Assembly: GCF_000768335.1 (NCBI RefSeq) | Contig: NZ_AVPT01000008.1 | Coordinates: 40,912 to 104,911, forward strand | DNA: 64,000 nucleotides | Reading direction: 5' to 3' | From: Lysobacter arseniciresistens ZS79 | Lineage (GTDB): Bacteria; Pseudomonadota; Gammaproteobacteria; Xanthomonadales; Xanthomonadaceae | In this document: piece by piece, positions 27,531 to 35,769 of the stretch | Position numbering within the stretch: position 1 is the first letter of the stretch | How the letters are laid out: every line of letters begins with the position of its first letter | The notes under the pieces: model-generated | Database searches by the model: none | What the model saw: the letters and a program-made list of their open reading frames with translations, nothing else | What the model was told of the DNA's origin: nothing | Program-made: the position numbers and the translations under genes

Positions 27531-28529
27531 ATGCAGCTCGTGTGTCCCGCCGGCAACCTGCCGGCCCTCCAGGCGGCGGTCGATGCCGGCGCCGACGCGG
27601 TCTACGCCGGCTTCCGCGACCAGACCAACGCGCGCGCCTTCCCCGGCCTCAACTTCAGCGACGACGAACTGCGCGCCGGCATCCGCTACGCGCACTCGAA
27701 GAACGCGAAGGTCTACCTCGCGCTCAACACCTATCCCGACAGCGTGCGCCTGGCGCAGTGGCACGCCGCGGTCGACAAGGCCGCGGAGCTGGGCTGCGAT
27801 GCGATCATCGCCGCCGAGATGGCGGTGCTCGACTACGCCGCGCGCAGCCATCCGTCGATGCCGCGGCACCTGTCGGTGCAGGGCTCGGCAACCACCGCGC
27901 CGGCGCTGCAGTACGCATTCGAGCGCTTCGGGGTGGCTCGCGCGGTGCTGCCGCGGGTGTTGTCGATCCAGCAGGTCGAGCGCCTGTGCGAGCGCGCACC
28001 GGTGGCGATCGAGGTGTTCGCGTTCGGCAGCCTGTGCATCATGGTCGAGGGCCGCTGCCAGCTGTCCAGCTACGTCACCGGCGCCTCGCCGAACCGCCAC
28101 GGCGTGTGCTCGCCGGCGAAGTTCGTGCGCTGGGACGAGTTCGACGACGGCAGCCGCACCGCGCGTCTCAACGAGGTGCTGATCGACCGCTTCCAGCCCG
28201 AGGAGCCGGCCGGCTACCCGACGGTCTGCAAGGGCCGCTTCGACGTCGGCGGCGAAACCTTCCACGCGCTGGAGGAGCCGACCAGCCTCAACACGCTGGA
28301 GCTGCTGCCGCGACTGGCGCAGGCCGGCGTCGCCGCGCTCAAGATCGAAGGCCGCCAGCGCGGCGTCGCCTACGTGTCCTCGGTCACCCGCACCTGGCGC
28401 ACGGCAATAGACCGCCACCGCGCCGACCCGGCCAACTGGACGCTGCGCGAGGACTGGCAGCGCAATCTGTCGGCGCACGCCGAGGGCCACCAGACCACGC
28501 TCGGCCCGTACCACCGCGCTTGGCATTGA
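27531..28529 (+). CDS. ubiU: UbiU, O2-independent ubiquinone hydroxylation, U32 family
   Basis: A 332-aa protein of the U32 peptidase-like family that, with UbiV and UbiT, makes ubiquinone without O2. It opens MQLVCPAGNLPALQAAVDAG and contains the DQTNARAFPGLNF motif. The four 4Fe-4S ligands fall at C169, C176, C193 and C233, nearly the same numbers as in E. coli UbiU (169, 176, 193, 232). The start at 27531 is chosen because it matches the family N-terminus, has GGGGAT upstream, and lies after the FNR-predicted transcription start. ubiV begins 10 bp after the stop. Confidence 0.96.
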   Translation: MQLVCPAGNLPALQAAVDAGADAVYAGFRDQTNARAFPGLNFSDDELRAGIRYAHSKNAKVYLALNTYPDSVRLAQWHAAVDKAAELGCDAIIAAEMAVLDYAARSHPSMPRHLSVQGSATTAPALQYAFERFGVARAVLPRVLSIQQVERLCERAPVAIEVFAFGSLCIMVEGRCQLSSYVTGASPNRHGVCSPAKFVRWDEFDDGSRTARLNEVLIDRFQPEEPAGYPTVCKGRFDVGGETFHALEEPTSLNTLELLPRLAQAGVAALKIEGRQRGVAYVSSVTRTWRTAIDRHRADPANWTLREDWQRNLSAHAEGHQTTLGPYHRAWH

Positions 28530-28539
28530 GGAGACGCGC

Positions 28540-29433
28540 ATGAAACTCAGCCTCGGACCGCTGCAGTACTTCTGGCCGCGCGAGCAGACGCTCGCGTTCT
28601 ACCGCGAGGCCGCCGACTGGCCACTGGACGTCATCTACCTGGGCGAGACGGTGTGCAGCAAGCGCCGCGAGCTCGGCACGAAGGACTGGATCGACCTCGC
28701 CGGCGAACTCGCCGCCAGCGGCAAGCAGATCGTGCTGTCGAGCCTGGCGCTGATCGAGGCCGAATCCGAACTCGGCGTGCTCGGCCGCCTGGTCGAGGAG
28801 GGCGGTTGCTGGATCGAGGCCAACGACCTGTCGGCGGTGCAGCTGTGCCGCAAGGCCGGGCTGCCGTTCGTCGCCGGGCCGACGCTCAACGTCTACAACC
28901 ACCACGCGCTTGCGATGCTGGTCGAGGACGGCCTGCGGCGCTGGGTGCCGGGCGTGGAACAGGGCGAGCAGCTGATCCGCGAACTGCGCGACGCGATGCT
29001 CGCCGACGGCCACACCATGCCGGAACTGGAGGTGATCGTCTGGGGCCGGCTGCCGCTGTCGTTCTCGGCGCGCTGCTTCACCGCCCGCGCGCTCGACGTG
29101 CCGAAGGACCAGTGCGGCTTCCGCTGCATCGACTATCCGGACGGCATGCCGCTGGCCACGCGCGAGGGCCGCTCGTTCCTGCGCGTCAACGGCATCCAGG
29201 TGCAGGGCGAGGAGATCACCGACCTCGGCCCCGAACTGCCGGCGCTGCGCGCGCTCGGCGTCGACCTGCTGCGGATCTACCCGCAGGTGCAGGGCTGCCG
29301 CGAGGTGGTCGAGCACTTCGACCTCGCCCGCGGCTCGATGACCCCGCCGCCGCGGATCGGCGCCCGCAACGGCTACTGGTACGGCGAACCGGGCATGCGG
29401 CCGGTGGCGCCGGGAACGCCCGAGCCGGCCTGA
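28540..29433 (+). CDS. ubiV: UbiV, partner of UbiU
   Basis: A 297-aa U32-family protein that forms a heterodimer with UbiU for anaerobic hydroxylation of the ubiquinone ring. The cluster ligands are C39 (LGETVCSKRREL), C179, C192 and C196 (CFTARALDVPKDQCGFRC), matching E. coli UbiV C39, C180, C193 and C197. The ATG has GGAGA upstream and follows ubiU by 10 bp. Third partner UbiT is encoded separately at 34451. Confidence 0.96.
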   Translation: MKLSLGPLQYFWPREQTLAFYREAADWPLDVIYLGETVCSKRRELGTKDWIDLAGELAASGKQIVLSSLALIEAESELGVLGRLVEEGGCWIEANDLSAVQLCRKAGLPFVAGPTLNVYNHHALAMLVEDGLRRWVPGVEQGEQLIRELRDAMLADGHTMPELEVIVWGRLPLSFSARCFTARALDVPKDQCGFRCIDYPDGMPLATREGRSFLRVNGIQVQGEEITDLGPELPALRALGVDLLRIYPQVQGCREVVEHFDLARGSMTPPPRIGARNGYWYGEPGMRPVAPGTPEPA

Positions 29434-29475
29434 CGCCCGCTCCGTACACACCGGGGGAGCGACGCGGATCCGGCC

Positions 29476-29925
29476 TCACCACTGCAGGAAGAACATCGCC
29501 TTGGCCAGCGCCACGATGCCGACCACGTGGGCGAACACGCTGAGGTGGATGTTGCGCGACAGCCGCGCCCGCAGCCGCCCCCGCTGGCGCAGCACCATCA
29601 CCGTCAGGAAGTGCCCGAACACACTCAGCGCCAGCGTGATCTTGACCGTCAGCAGCAGCCCGAAGCTGCTCCCCAGCGGGTCGGCCAGCACGCCGCGGTG
29701 GAACCAGGCCATGCCCAGCCCGCTGCCGTAGAGCAGCAGCAGCACCCAGGGAATCACCTGTCGTGCCCGCTGGCCGACGGCGCCCTCGACCAGCACCATC
29801 ACCCGCCGGGGCACGTGCCGGCGCACGCCTTCGAGGATCACCACCTCGAAGAACACCGTGCCGGCGAACGCGATCGCACCGAACAGGTGCAGCAGTTGCA
29901 GCCAGGGGTAGGCGTGGGCGGGCAT
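29476..29925 (-). CDS. four-helix membrane protein, CopD-like, FNR-controlled
   Basis: A 149-aa protein with four hydrophobic helices (about 8-30, 55-78, 86-112, 127-147). His residues lie in or near the membrane (LLHLFGAIAFAG, SVFGHFLTVM, SVFAHVVGI), as in small CopD-like or di-haem membrane proteins; which ligand, if any, is unknown. The start codon has no ribosome site. The FNR box centre lies exactly 41.5 bp upstream and GATGAT sits at -10, so the transcript is probably leaderless. It stands alone, convergent with ubiV and downstream of fabB. Confidence 0.75.
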   Translation of the reverse strand: MPAHAYPWLQLLHLFGAIAFAGTVFFEVVILEGVRRHVPRRVMVLVEGAVGQRARQVIPWVLLLLYGSGLGMAWFHRGVLADPLGSSFGLLLTVKITLALSVFGHFLTVMVLRQRGRLRARLSRNIHLSVFAHVVGIVALAKAMFFLQW

Positions 29926-29959
29926 GGCCGCATCATCGCGCGTGGTGGCGACGGCGGTT

Positions 29960-29973
29960 TTGATGCAGGTCAA
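29960..29973 (-). promoter_or_regulatory. FNR/Dnr box of the CopD-like gene
   Basis: TTGAT-GCAG-GTCAA. The centre (29966.5) is exactly 41.5 bp from the ATG at 29925, with GATGAT at the -10 position on the minus strand. Confidence 0.78.
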
Positions 29974-30050
29974 AGGGTGTGCCGGACGGCGGCGGTGGCC
30001 GCCCGGCGAAGGTCGGAGCAGCTGCAGCCGCGATCGCGACGCCGGCGCGG

Positions 30051-31295
30051 CTACACCGCGCCGAACACCAGCGTCGCGTTGGTGCCGCCGAAGCCGAAGC
30101 TGTTGGACATCACCGTCCTGAGCTTCGCCTCGCGGCTCTCGCGCAGGATCGGGAAGCCCTCGGCCTTCGGGTCGAGCGTCTCGATGTTGGCCGAGCCGGC
30201 CATGAAGCCGCCACGCATCATCAGCAGGCAGTAGATCGCCTCGTGCACGCTGGCGGCGCCGAGCGAGTGCCCGGTCAGCGCCTTGGTCGACGACAGCGGC
30301 GGCACGTCGTCGCCGAACACCTCGCGCACCGCGCCCAGTTCGACCACGTCGCCGACCGGGGTCGAGGTGCCGTGGGTGTTGAGGTAGTCGATCGTGCCGA
30401 CGCCCTGCCCGTCCACGCCTGCCAGCGCCTGCTTCATGCAGCGCACTGCGCCCTCGCCCGAAGGCGCGACCATGTCGACGCCGTCGGAGGTGACGCCGTA
30501 GCCGACCAGCTCGGCGATGATCTCGGCGCCGCGCGCCTTGGCGTGCTCGTACTCCTCCAGCACCAGCATGCCGCCGCCGCCGGCGATGACGAAGCCGTCG
30601 CGGTCGACGTCGTACGGCCGCGACGCGCTTTCCGGCGTGTCGTTGTGCCGGGTCGACAGCGCGCCCATCGCGTCGAACTGCGAGGTCATGCCCCAGTGCA
30701 GCTCCTCGCCGCCGCCGGCGAACATCACGTCCTTGACCCCGTGGCGGATCAGGTCGGCGGCCGCGCCGATGCAATGCGCCGAGGTCGCGCAGGCGGCGGA
30801 GATCGAGTAGCTCAGGCCGCGGATGCCGAACGCGGTCGACAGCGCCGCCGACACGGTCGAACCCATCGTGCGCGGCACCATGTACGGGCCGACCTTGCGC
30901 ACGCCCTTCTCGCGCATCAGGTCGCCGGTGGCGATCTGCCATTCCGGCGAACCGCCGCCGGAGCCGGCGATCAGGCCGCTGCGCTCGCCGCGGACCTGCT
31001 CGTCGCCCAGCCCGGCGTGCGCGATCGCGTCGCGCATCGCCACGTACGCATACGCGGCGGCATCGCCCATGAAACGCTTGAGCTTGCGGTCGATCTGCTC
31101 GACCAGGTCGATCTGCGGCACGCCGGCGACGTGGCTGCGCAGCCCCATCTCGGCGTATTCCGGCACCAGCCGGATGCCCGAGCGCAGTTTGCGCAGCGAT
31201 TCGGTGACGCTGGCGGCGGCGTTGCCGATGCACGACACCACGCCCATGCCGGTGACGACGACCCGGCGCGGCGCGCCGGCGGTGATGGCAGCCAT
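30051..31295 (-). CDS. fabB: FabB, 3-oxoacyl-ACP synthase I
   Basis: A 414-aa thiolase-fold condensing enzyme that elongates unsaturated acyl-ACP. Catalytic C169 is in [11 protein letters not shown], the two His in [12 protein letters not shown] and [10 protein letters not shown]. The C-terminal [16 protein letters not shown] is typical. It follows fabA by 2 bp, the normal fabA-fabB pairing that introduces a double bond without oxygen. In this genome the pair sits under an FNR box, consistent with a need for O2-independent unsaturated lipid during anaerobic growth. Confidence 0.93.
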   Translation of the reverse strand: MAAITAGAPRRVVVTGMGVVSCIGNAAASVTESLRKLRSGIRLVPEYAEMGLRSHVAGVPQIDLVEQIDRKLKRFMGDAAAYAYVAMRDAIAHAGLGDEQVRGERSGLIAGSGGGSPEWQIATGDLMREKGVRKVGPYMVPRTMGSTVSAALSTAFGIRGLSYSISAACATSAHCIGAAADLIRHGVKDVMFAGGGEELHWGMTSQFDAMGALSTRHNDTPESASRPYDVDRDGFVIAGGGGMLVLEEYEHAKARGAEIIAELVGYGVTSDGVDMVAPSGEGAVRCMKQALAGVDGQGVGTIDYLNTHGTSTPVGDVVELGAVREVFGDDVPPLSSTKALTGHSLGAASVHEAIYCLLMMRGGFMAGSANIETLDPKAEGFPILRESREAKLRTVMSNSFGFGGTNATLVFGAV

Positions 31296-31297
31296 GC

Positions 31298-31846
31298 TCA
31301 GAACCCTTCCGTCGAGGTGAACAGGCCCACTCTAAGGTCGGAGGCCGTGTAGATCTCGCGACCGTCGACCAGGGTGCGGCCGTCGCCGATGACCAGGGCG
31401 AGCTTGCCGCGCATCACCCGGCGGATGTCGATCTCGTAGGACACCACCTTCGCGTCCGGCAGCACCTGGCCGGTGAACTTCACCTGGCCGACGCCGAGCG
31501 CGCGGCCGCGGCCGGGTTCGCCCAGCCACGGCAGGTAGAAACCGCACAGCTGCCACATCGCGTCGACGCCGAGGCAGCCGGGCATCACCGGGTCGCCCTC
31601 GAAGTGGCATTCGAAGAACCAGAGGTCGGGACGGATGTCGAGTTCGGCGCGGATCACGCCCTTGCCGTACTTGCCGCCCTCGGTCGAGATCTCGGTGATG
31701 CGGTCGAACATCAGCATCGGCGGCGCCGGCAGGCGCGCGTTGCCGGGGCCGAACATCTCGCCGCGGGCGCAGGCCAGCAGCTGGTCACGGTCGAACGAGG
31801 AAGGGCGGTGGTTGGGGTCGGGCACAGGCAGGTCCGCGTTGTTCAC
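31298..31846 (-). CDS. fabA: FabA, 3-hydroxydecanoyl-ACP dehydratase/isomerase
   Basis: A 182-aa hot-dog-fold enzyme that dehydrates 3-hydroxydecanoyl-ACP and isomerises the product, the branch point to unsaturated fatty acids. The active-site His is in [14 protein letters not shown] and the Asp in [12 protein letters not shown]. The start is GTG at 31846; there is no other start that fits and no ribosome site. The FNR box at 31883-31896 with CAGAAT at -10 predicts transcription starting two bases before this GTG. About 14 residues longer at the N-terminus than E. coli FabA. Confidence 0.92.
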   Translation of the reverse strand: MNNADLPVPDPNHRPSSFDRDQLLACARGEMFGPGNARLPAPPMLMFDRITEISTEGGKYGKGVIRAELDIRPDLWFFECHFEGDPVMPGCLGVDAMWQLCGFYLPWLGEPGRGRALGVGQVKFTGQVLPDAKVVSYEIDIRRVMRGKLALVIGDGRTLVDGREIYTASDLRVGLFTSTEGF

Positions 31847-31882
31847 AAGCCGCAATTCTGCCGGTTTGGCGCGAAACATGTG

Positions 31883-31896
31883 TTGACAGCGATCAA
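31883..31896 (-). promoter_or_regulatory. FNR/Dnr box of fabA-fabB
   Basis: TTGAC-AGCG-ATCAA (centre 31889.5), 43.5 bp before the fabA GTG and overlapping the nadB stop. CAGAAT, four of six to TATAAT, sits at -10. Confidence 0.75.
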
Positions 31897-33386
31897 CCGC
31901 CTGATCCATACGCGTACGCACTGACGGCCGCGCCGTCCGCGTCGCCGAGCACCTCGAGCGCGGTGTCGGAGCGCCAGTGGGCGCCCAGGCACACCCTCCG
32001 TCGCCTCGCGGCACGTACGATGGCCGCCGCCAGCCGCGCCTGCCAGCCGGTTTCCGCGAGGGCCGCCAGCGCGTCCTCGGCCGCCGCCAGCGCGCTGCCG
32101 GTGCGGACCGGGCCGGCCGCGTCCCACATCAGCTCGCGCAGCCGTGCCAGCGCGACCGGATCCAGTCCGCCGCCGCGCTCGACCTGCTCCACCTCGCCGA
32201 CCGCGCGCACCGCGGTGCGGTGGGCGGCCAGGTGCGCACCGAGCCGGCGGCCGAACACGACTCCTTCCAGCAGCGAGTTGCTGGCCAGCCGGTTGGCACC
32301 GTGGACGCCGTTGGCGGCGACCTCGCCGACCGCGTACAGGCCGTGCAGCGTCGTGCGCCCGAGCGGATCGCAGGCCAGCCCGCCCATGTGGAAGTGGGCG
32401 GCGGCGGTCACCGGGATCGGCTCGTGGGCGGGGTCGATGCCGTGCGCCCGGCAATGGGCCAGCACGGTCGGGAACTCGTTCGGCCAGTCGATGCCGGTCC
32501 AGCGCGCGTCGAGCCGGGCGCCCCCTTCCTGCCCGGCCTGCCACACCCTGCGGGCAACCACGTCGCGCGGGGCGAGGTCGCCCAGCGGGTGCAGCCCTTC
32601 CATCAGCGCGGCGCCGTCGATACCGACCAGCCGCGCCCCGCGCCCACGCAGCGCCTCGGTCACCAGCGGCAGCGACGGCAACGCGACGTCGAGCGCGGTC
32701 GGGTGGAACTGCACGAACTCCAGGTCGCGCATCCGCGCGCCGGCCGCCAGCGCCAGTGCCAGCCCGCTGCCGTCGGCACCCGGCGGGTTGGTGGTGCGGG
32801 CGAACAGGGCGCCGATGCCTCCGGTCGCCAGCACCACCGCGTCGGTCGGCAGCCACTCGCCGCCACCGGCGCCACCCAGGCGAACCCCGCACACGCGCCG
32901 GCCGCGCAGCATCAGGCCGTCGACATCGATTCCCCCCCGGCGCTCGATGTGCGGCGCCGCGTCGACCGCCACCTGCAGCGCGGCCAGCACGCGCGCACCG
33001 GTGGCGTCGCCGCCGGCGTGGACGATGCGGTCGGCGCGGTGCCCCCCTTCGCGCCCGAGCCGTGGCGCGCCGTCCGGCCCGGCGTCGAACGCCACCCCCT
33101 GCGCCTGCAGCCACGCCACCGCGTCCGGCGCGGCTGCCGCCAGCACCCGCACCAGCGCGCCGTCGTTGCGGAACGCGCCGGCCGCCAACGTGTCGGCGAC
33201 GTGCGCATCGACGCCGTCGCCGCGTCCGATCGCGGCCGCGATCCCCCCTTGCGCCAGCGCGGTGGCGCTGCCCTCCCCCTGTTTCCCCCGTTCCAGCAGC
33301 AGCACCCGTCGCGGCGACGCCGCCAGCGCGGTGCACAGCCCGGCGACACCGCCGCCGACGACCACCAGCGGCGCGTCCTCCCCCAT
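31893..33386 (-). CDS. nadB: NadB, L-aspartate oxidase
   Basis: A 497-aa FAD enzyme making iminoaspartate for NAD synthesis, able to use fumarate as well as O2. The FAD Rossmann motif [14 protein letters not shown] is at residues 8-21. [25 protein letters not shown] and [19 protein letters not shown] are family signatures. The start overlaps the nadA stop by one base (TGATG). It forms an operon with nadA and the ubiT group upstream. The C-terminus is slightly variable with a His/Arg cluster. Confidence 0.92.
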   Translation of the reverse strand: MGEDAPLVVVGGGVAGLCTALAASPRRVLLLERGKQGEGSATALAQGGIAAAIGRGDGVDAHVADTLAAGAFRNDGALVRVLAAAAPDAVAWLQAQGVAFDAGPDGAPRLGREGGHRADRIVHAGGDATGARVLAALQVAVDAAPHIERRGGIDVDGLMLRGRRVCGVRLGGAGGGEWLPTDAVVLATGGIGALFARTTNPPGADGSGLALALAAGARMRDLEFVQFHPTALDVALPSLPLVTEALRGRGARLVGIDGAALMEGLHPLGDLAPRDVVARRVWQAGQEGGARLDARWTGIDWPNEFPTVLAHCRAHGIDPAHEPIPVTAAAHFHMGGLACDPLGRTTLHGLYAVGEVAANGVHGANRLASNSLLEGVVFGRRLGAHLAAHRTAVRAVGEVEQVERGGGLDPVALARLRELMWDAAGPVRTGSALAAAEDALAALAETGWQARLAAAIVRAARRRRVCLGAHWRSDTALEVLGDADGAAVSAYAYGSGG

Positions 33387-34423
33387 CAGACGGTCTCGCG
33401 CCGCCCCACCGCCAGCATCCGGTCGAGCGCGGCGCGCGCACGCGCGGCGACGTCGGGCGCGACGTGCACTTCGTGCCGCAGGTCATGCAGGGCGGCGTGG
33501 ATGTTCGGCAGGGTGATCCGCTTCATGTGCGGGCACAGGTTGCACGGCTTGATGAACTGCACCTGCGGGAACCTGTTGCGCAGGTTGTCGGCCATCGAGC
33601 ACTCGGTGACCATCGCCACGCGGGTCGGCTTTTCCTTCTCCAGCCAGCGCCCCATCGCGCTGGTGGAACCGACGAAATCGGCCTCGGCCAGCACCTCCGG
33701 CGAGCACTCCGGGTGGGCGACGATCTTCGCGTCGAAGCGCTCGCGGGTGTGGCGGGCCTCCATCGCGGTGAATTTCTCGTGCACCTCGCAGGTGCCGTTC
33801 CACAGCACCAGTTCGATGCCGGTCCGGGTCGCGACCCAGCTGCCGAGGTAGCGGTCGGGCAGGAAGATCACCTTGTCGCTGCCCGACTCCGCGGCGATCG
33901 CCTCGACCACCTGCACTGCGTTAGCCGAGGTGCAGCAGGCGTCGGACTCGGCCTTCACCTCGGCGCTGGTGTTGACGTAGCTGACCACCGGCACGCCCGG
34001 GTGCTGGGCCCGCAGCGCGCGCACGTCGGCGGCGGTGATCGACGAGGCCAGCGAGCAGCCGGCCTCGAGGTCGGGGATCAGCACGGTCTTGTCGGGCGCG
34101 AGAATCTTCGCGCTCTCGGCCATGAAGTGGACGCCGCACAGCACGATCAGGTCGCTGTCGCAGCTGGCCGCGGCCTGTGCCAGTGCCAGCGAGTCGCCGG
34201 TGACGTCGGCGACGCCGTGGAAGATCTCCGGCGACTGGTAGCTGTGCGCCATGATCACCGCGCCGCGCTGCTTCTTCAGCGCGTTGATGGCGTCGATCCA
34301 CGGCAGGTGCAGCGGCACCTCCATGCAGGGGATCAGCTGTTCGAGCGTCTCCACCAGCGGTGCGTATTCGGTTTCAAGGCCATCGCGCCAGCGCGGCGCG
34401 GCCAGTGCGGCAGTTGCGGTCAT
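33386..34423 (-). CDS. nadA: NadA, quinolinate synthase
   Basis: A 345-aa 4Fe-4S enzyme condensing iminoaspartate with dihydroxyacetone phosphate to quinolinate. The three pseudo-repeats are visible (AVIMAHSYQSPEIF; VPVVSYVNTSAEVKAESDACCTS; MVTECSMADNL). Cluster Cys are found in VLCGVHFM, the CCTSAN region and CNLCPHMKR. It lies 27 bp after the ubiT stop and is coupled to nadB. The oxygen-sensitive cluster makes a low-oxygen operon a sensible home, but NAD synthesis is needed in all conditions, so another promoter may exist. Confidence 0.94.
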   Translation of the reverse strand: MTATAALAAPRWRDGLETEYAPLVETLEQLIPCMEVPLHLPWIDAINALKKQRGAVIMAHSYQSPEIFHGVADVTGDSLALAQAAASCDSDLIVLCGVHFMAESAKILAPDKTVLIPDLEAGCSLASSITAADVRALRAQHPGVPVVSYVNTSAEVKAESDACCTSANAVQVVEAIAAESGSDKVIFLPDRYLGSWVATRTGIELVLWNGTCEVHEKFTAMEARHTRERFDAKIVAHPECSPEVLAEADFVGSTSAMGRWLEKEKPTRVAMVTECSMADNLRNRFPQVQFIKPCNLCPHMKRITLPNIHAALHDLRHEVHVAPDVAARARAALDRMLAVGRRETV

Positions 34424-34450
34424 TCGTTGCTTGCGTCCACAGGGGCGGCG

Positions 34451-35329
34451 TCAGCCGCGGTCGTATCCACGCGCCGGGGCGTCACCGCCGGCGCGGTGCG
34501 CGTCGCGCGCGGCCCGGGCCAGCCGCGCACCGCGGTTCAGCCCGATCCGCACCGCCAGCGGCACCGATTCCCACGGCAGCCGGTCCAGCAGGTTGCGCAC
34601 GGTCAGGCCGAGCTCGACGTCGCCGGTCAGCACCAGCCGGCGCTGGAAGAACAGGGTGTCGGCATCCTCCAGCCGGGCCGCGAGCAGCAGCAGGTCGGTG
34701 GCGGTGCCGCGCACGCTGGCCTCGGCCGTGCCGCCGTCGACGCGCAGGCGGTCGCTGTCGCGCTCGACCACCCAGCGCAGGCCGAGGTCGGTCACCTCGA
34801 CGCCGAGCCGCCGGCCCTGCATGAAGTCGAGGTCGCCACGCGCCATCGACGCCGCCAGCACCTGCCGGCAGGCGCGTTCGATCACGTGGTGCCGGGCCGC
34901 GGCCGGCACCGCCCGCAGCAGAGGCGCGAGCCGTGCCGGGGGCGGCAGCCGGCGAAGCAGGGGGCGCACCGGCGGCGCGCTGGAGAGGGAGATCGGCATG
35001 GCCGCCATCGTGCCGGCGGCCGGCGCGGCGGCGCCTTGATCCAGGTCAGCCGGCAGCCCCTGCCGCCGACGCGCGTCGGCCACGGCCAGGGCAATCGCGG
35101 CACGCGCGGTGTCGCCAGGCAGGCCGAGGTGGCCGGCGATGCGCTGGGCGCGGCCATGCACGCGCAGCTCGCGCGCGCGGTCGTGCATCGGTCGGCCGAC
35201 GGCCTGCTTGCAGCGACCCGCGGCCGACGCCAGCCGGCCACGCAACGCCAGCAACGCCAGCGAACCGCCGTCCACAAGGTCGATCGCGCGCCGCAGTCCG
35301 GCCAGTGCGACCGGCGCGGCGGCCGTCAC
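34451..35329 (-). CDS. ubiT: chorismate mutase-like domain fused to UbiT (SCP2) domain
   Basis: One 292-aa frame with two parts. Residues 1-92 resemble an AroQ-type chorismate mutase helix bundle (LRRAIDLVDGGSLALLALRGRLA, KQAVGRPMHDRARELRV). By eye the Arg, Lys, Asp and Glu catalytic positions are kept, while the late Gln/Glu is Ala. After a linker, residues 111-292 are a UbiT protein with the SCP2 lipid-binding fold (MARGDLDFMQGRRLGVEV, TLFFQRRLVLTGDVELGLTVRNLLDR). UbiT helps UbiU/UbiV act on hydrophobic ubiquinone precursors. The GTG start overlaps the upstream gene (GTGA). An FNR box lies inside the linker, so a UbiT-only product from ATG 34999 or 35008 is possible. Confidence 0.8.
   Translation of the reverse strand: MTAAAPVALAGLRRAIDLVDGGSLALLALRGRLASAAGRCKQAVGRPMHDRARELRVHGRAQRIAGHLGLPGDTARAAIALAVADARRRQGLPADLDQGAAAPAAGTMAAMPISLSSAPPVRPLLRRLPPPARLAPLLRAVPAAARHHVIERACRQVLAASMARGDLDFMQGRRLGVEVTDLGLRWVVERDSDRLRVDGGTAEASVRGTATDLLLLAARLEDADTLFFQRRLVLTGDVELGLTVRNLLDRLPWESVPLAVRIGLNRGARLARAARDAHRAGGDAPARGYDRG
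35036..35049 (-). promoter_or_regulatory. intragenic FNR-like box before the UbiT domain
   Basis: On the minus strand CTGAC-CTGG-ATCAA, inside the linker of the fusion gene. The centre is 43.5 bp before the ATG at 34999. The -10 place (ACGATG) is poor, so activity is uncertain. Confidence 0.45.
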
Positions 35330-35547
35330 CGGCTGCGCCGCCCCAGGGTCCAGGCCGGCGGATCGCTGGCGGGGAAACTGTCGGCGATGGTTTCGTCGAC
35401 CTCCTGCTCGCGCCGCGCGTTGTCGCGACGCCCCTCGGGCCGACGCTCCAGCCGCACCGAGCGCCCGGCGGCGTGCATGGCCTCGACCACGCTGGCGGCC
35501 TGCATCAGCTCGAAGTCGCCCAGGTCACCGATTTCGAATTCGCTCAT
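35326..35547 (-). CDS. 73-residue protein of unknown function heading the ubiT operon
   Basis: A small acidic/basic soluble protein (MSEFEIGDLGDFELMQAASVV at the start). The C-terminal motif DETIADSFPASDPPAWT is one seen in many small bacterial proteins of unknown role. The ATG has GGAG 8 bases upstream. Its end is coupled (GTGA) to the chorismate mutase-UbiT gene. An FNR box at 35615-35628 predicts a 33-base leader. Being the first gene of an operon with ubiT, nadA and nadB, it is likely made under low oxygen. Confidence 0.65.
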   Translation of the reverse strand: MSEFEIGDLGDFELMQAASVVEAMHAAGRSVRLERRPEGRRDNARREQEVDETIADSFPASDPPAWTLGRRSR

Positions 35548-35614
35548 CTTGCTGCTCCACTGCCCGGGACGGACCCCGGCAGGTACAGCAGACACCCCGC
35601 GGAACGGCATGACG

Positions 35615-35628
35615 ATGATCTGGATCAA
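35615..35628 (-). promoter_or_regulatory. FNR/Dnr box of the 73-aa gene-ubiT-nadAB operon
   Basis: ATGAT-CTGG-ATCAA, centre 35621.5, 74.5 bp before the ATG at 35547. The -10 region is less clear than at the other boxes. Confidence 0.65.
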
Positions 35629-35688
35629 GCCGCGACCGGGCTCGCCCCCAAGAGCGGAACGCCGGACTGAACAGGCCTTCGCGCCGAT

Positions 35689-35702
35689 TTGATCCGGGTC
35701 AA
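35689..35702 (+). promoter_or_regulatory. FNR/Dnr box of nirK
   Basis: TTGAT-CCGG-GTCAA, centre 35695.5. The predicted transcription start near 35737 follows a CATGCT hexamer and leaves a 33-base leader with AAGGGGA. Confidence 0.8.
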
Positions 35703-35769
35703 TACAGCCTGAACGGGCTCGCCACATGCTTCACCCAGGCAACCTCCAAAACCATCAAGGGGACCACCC

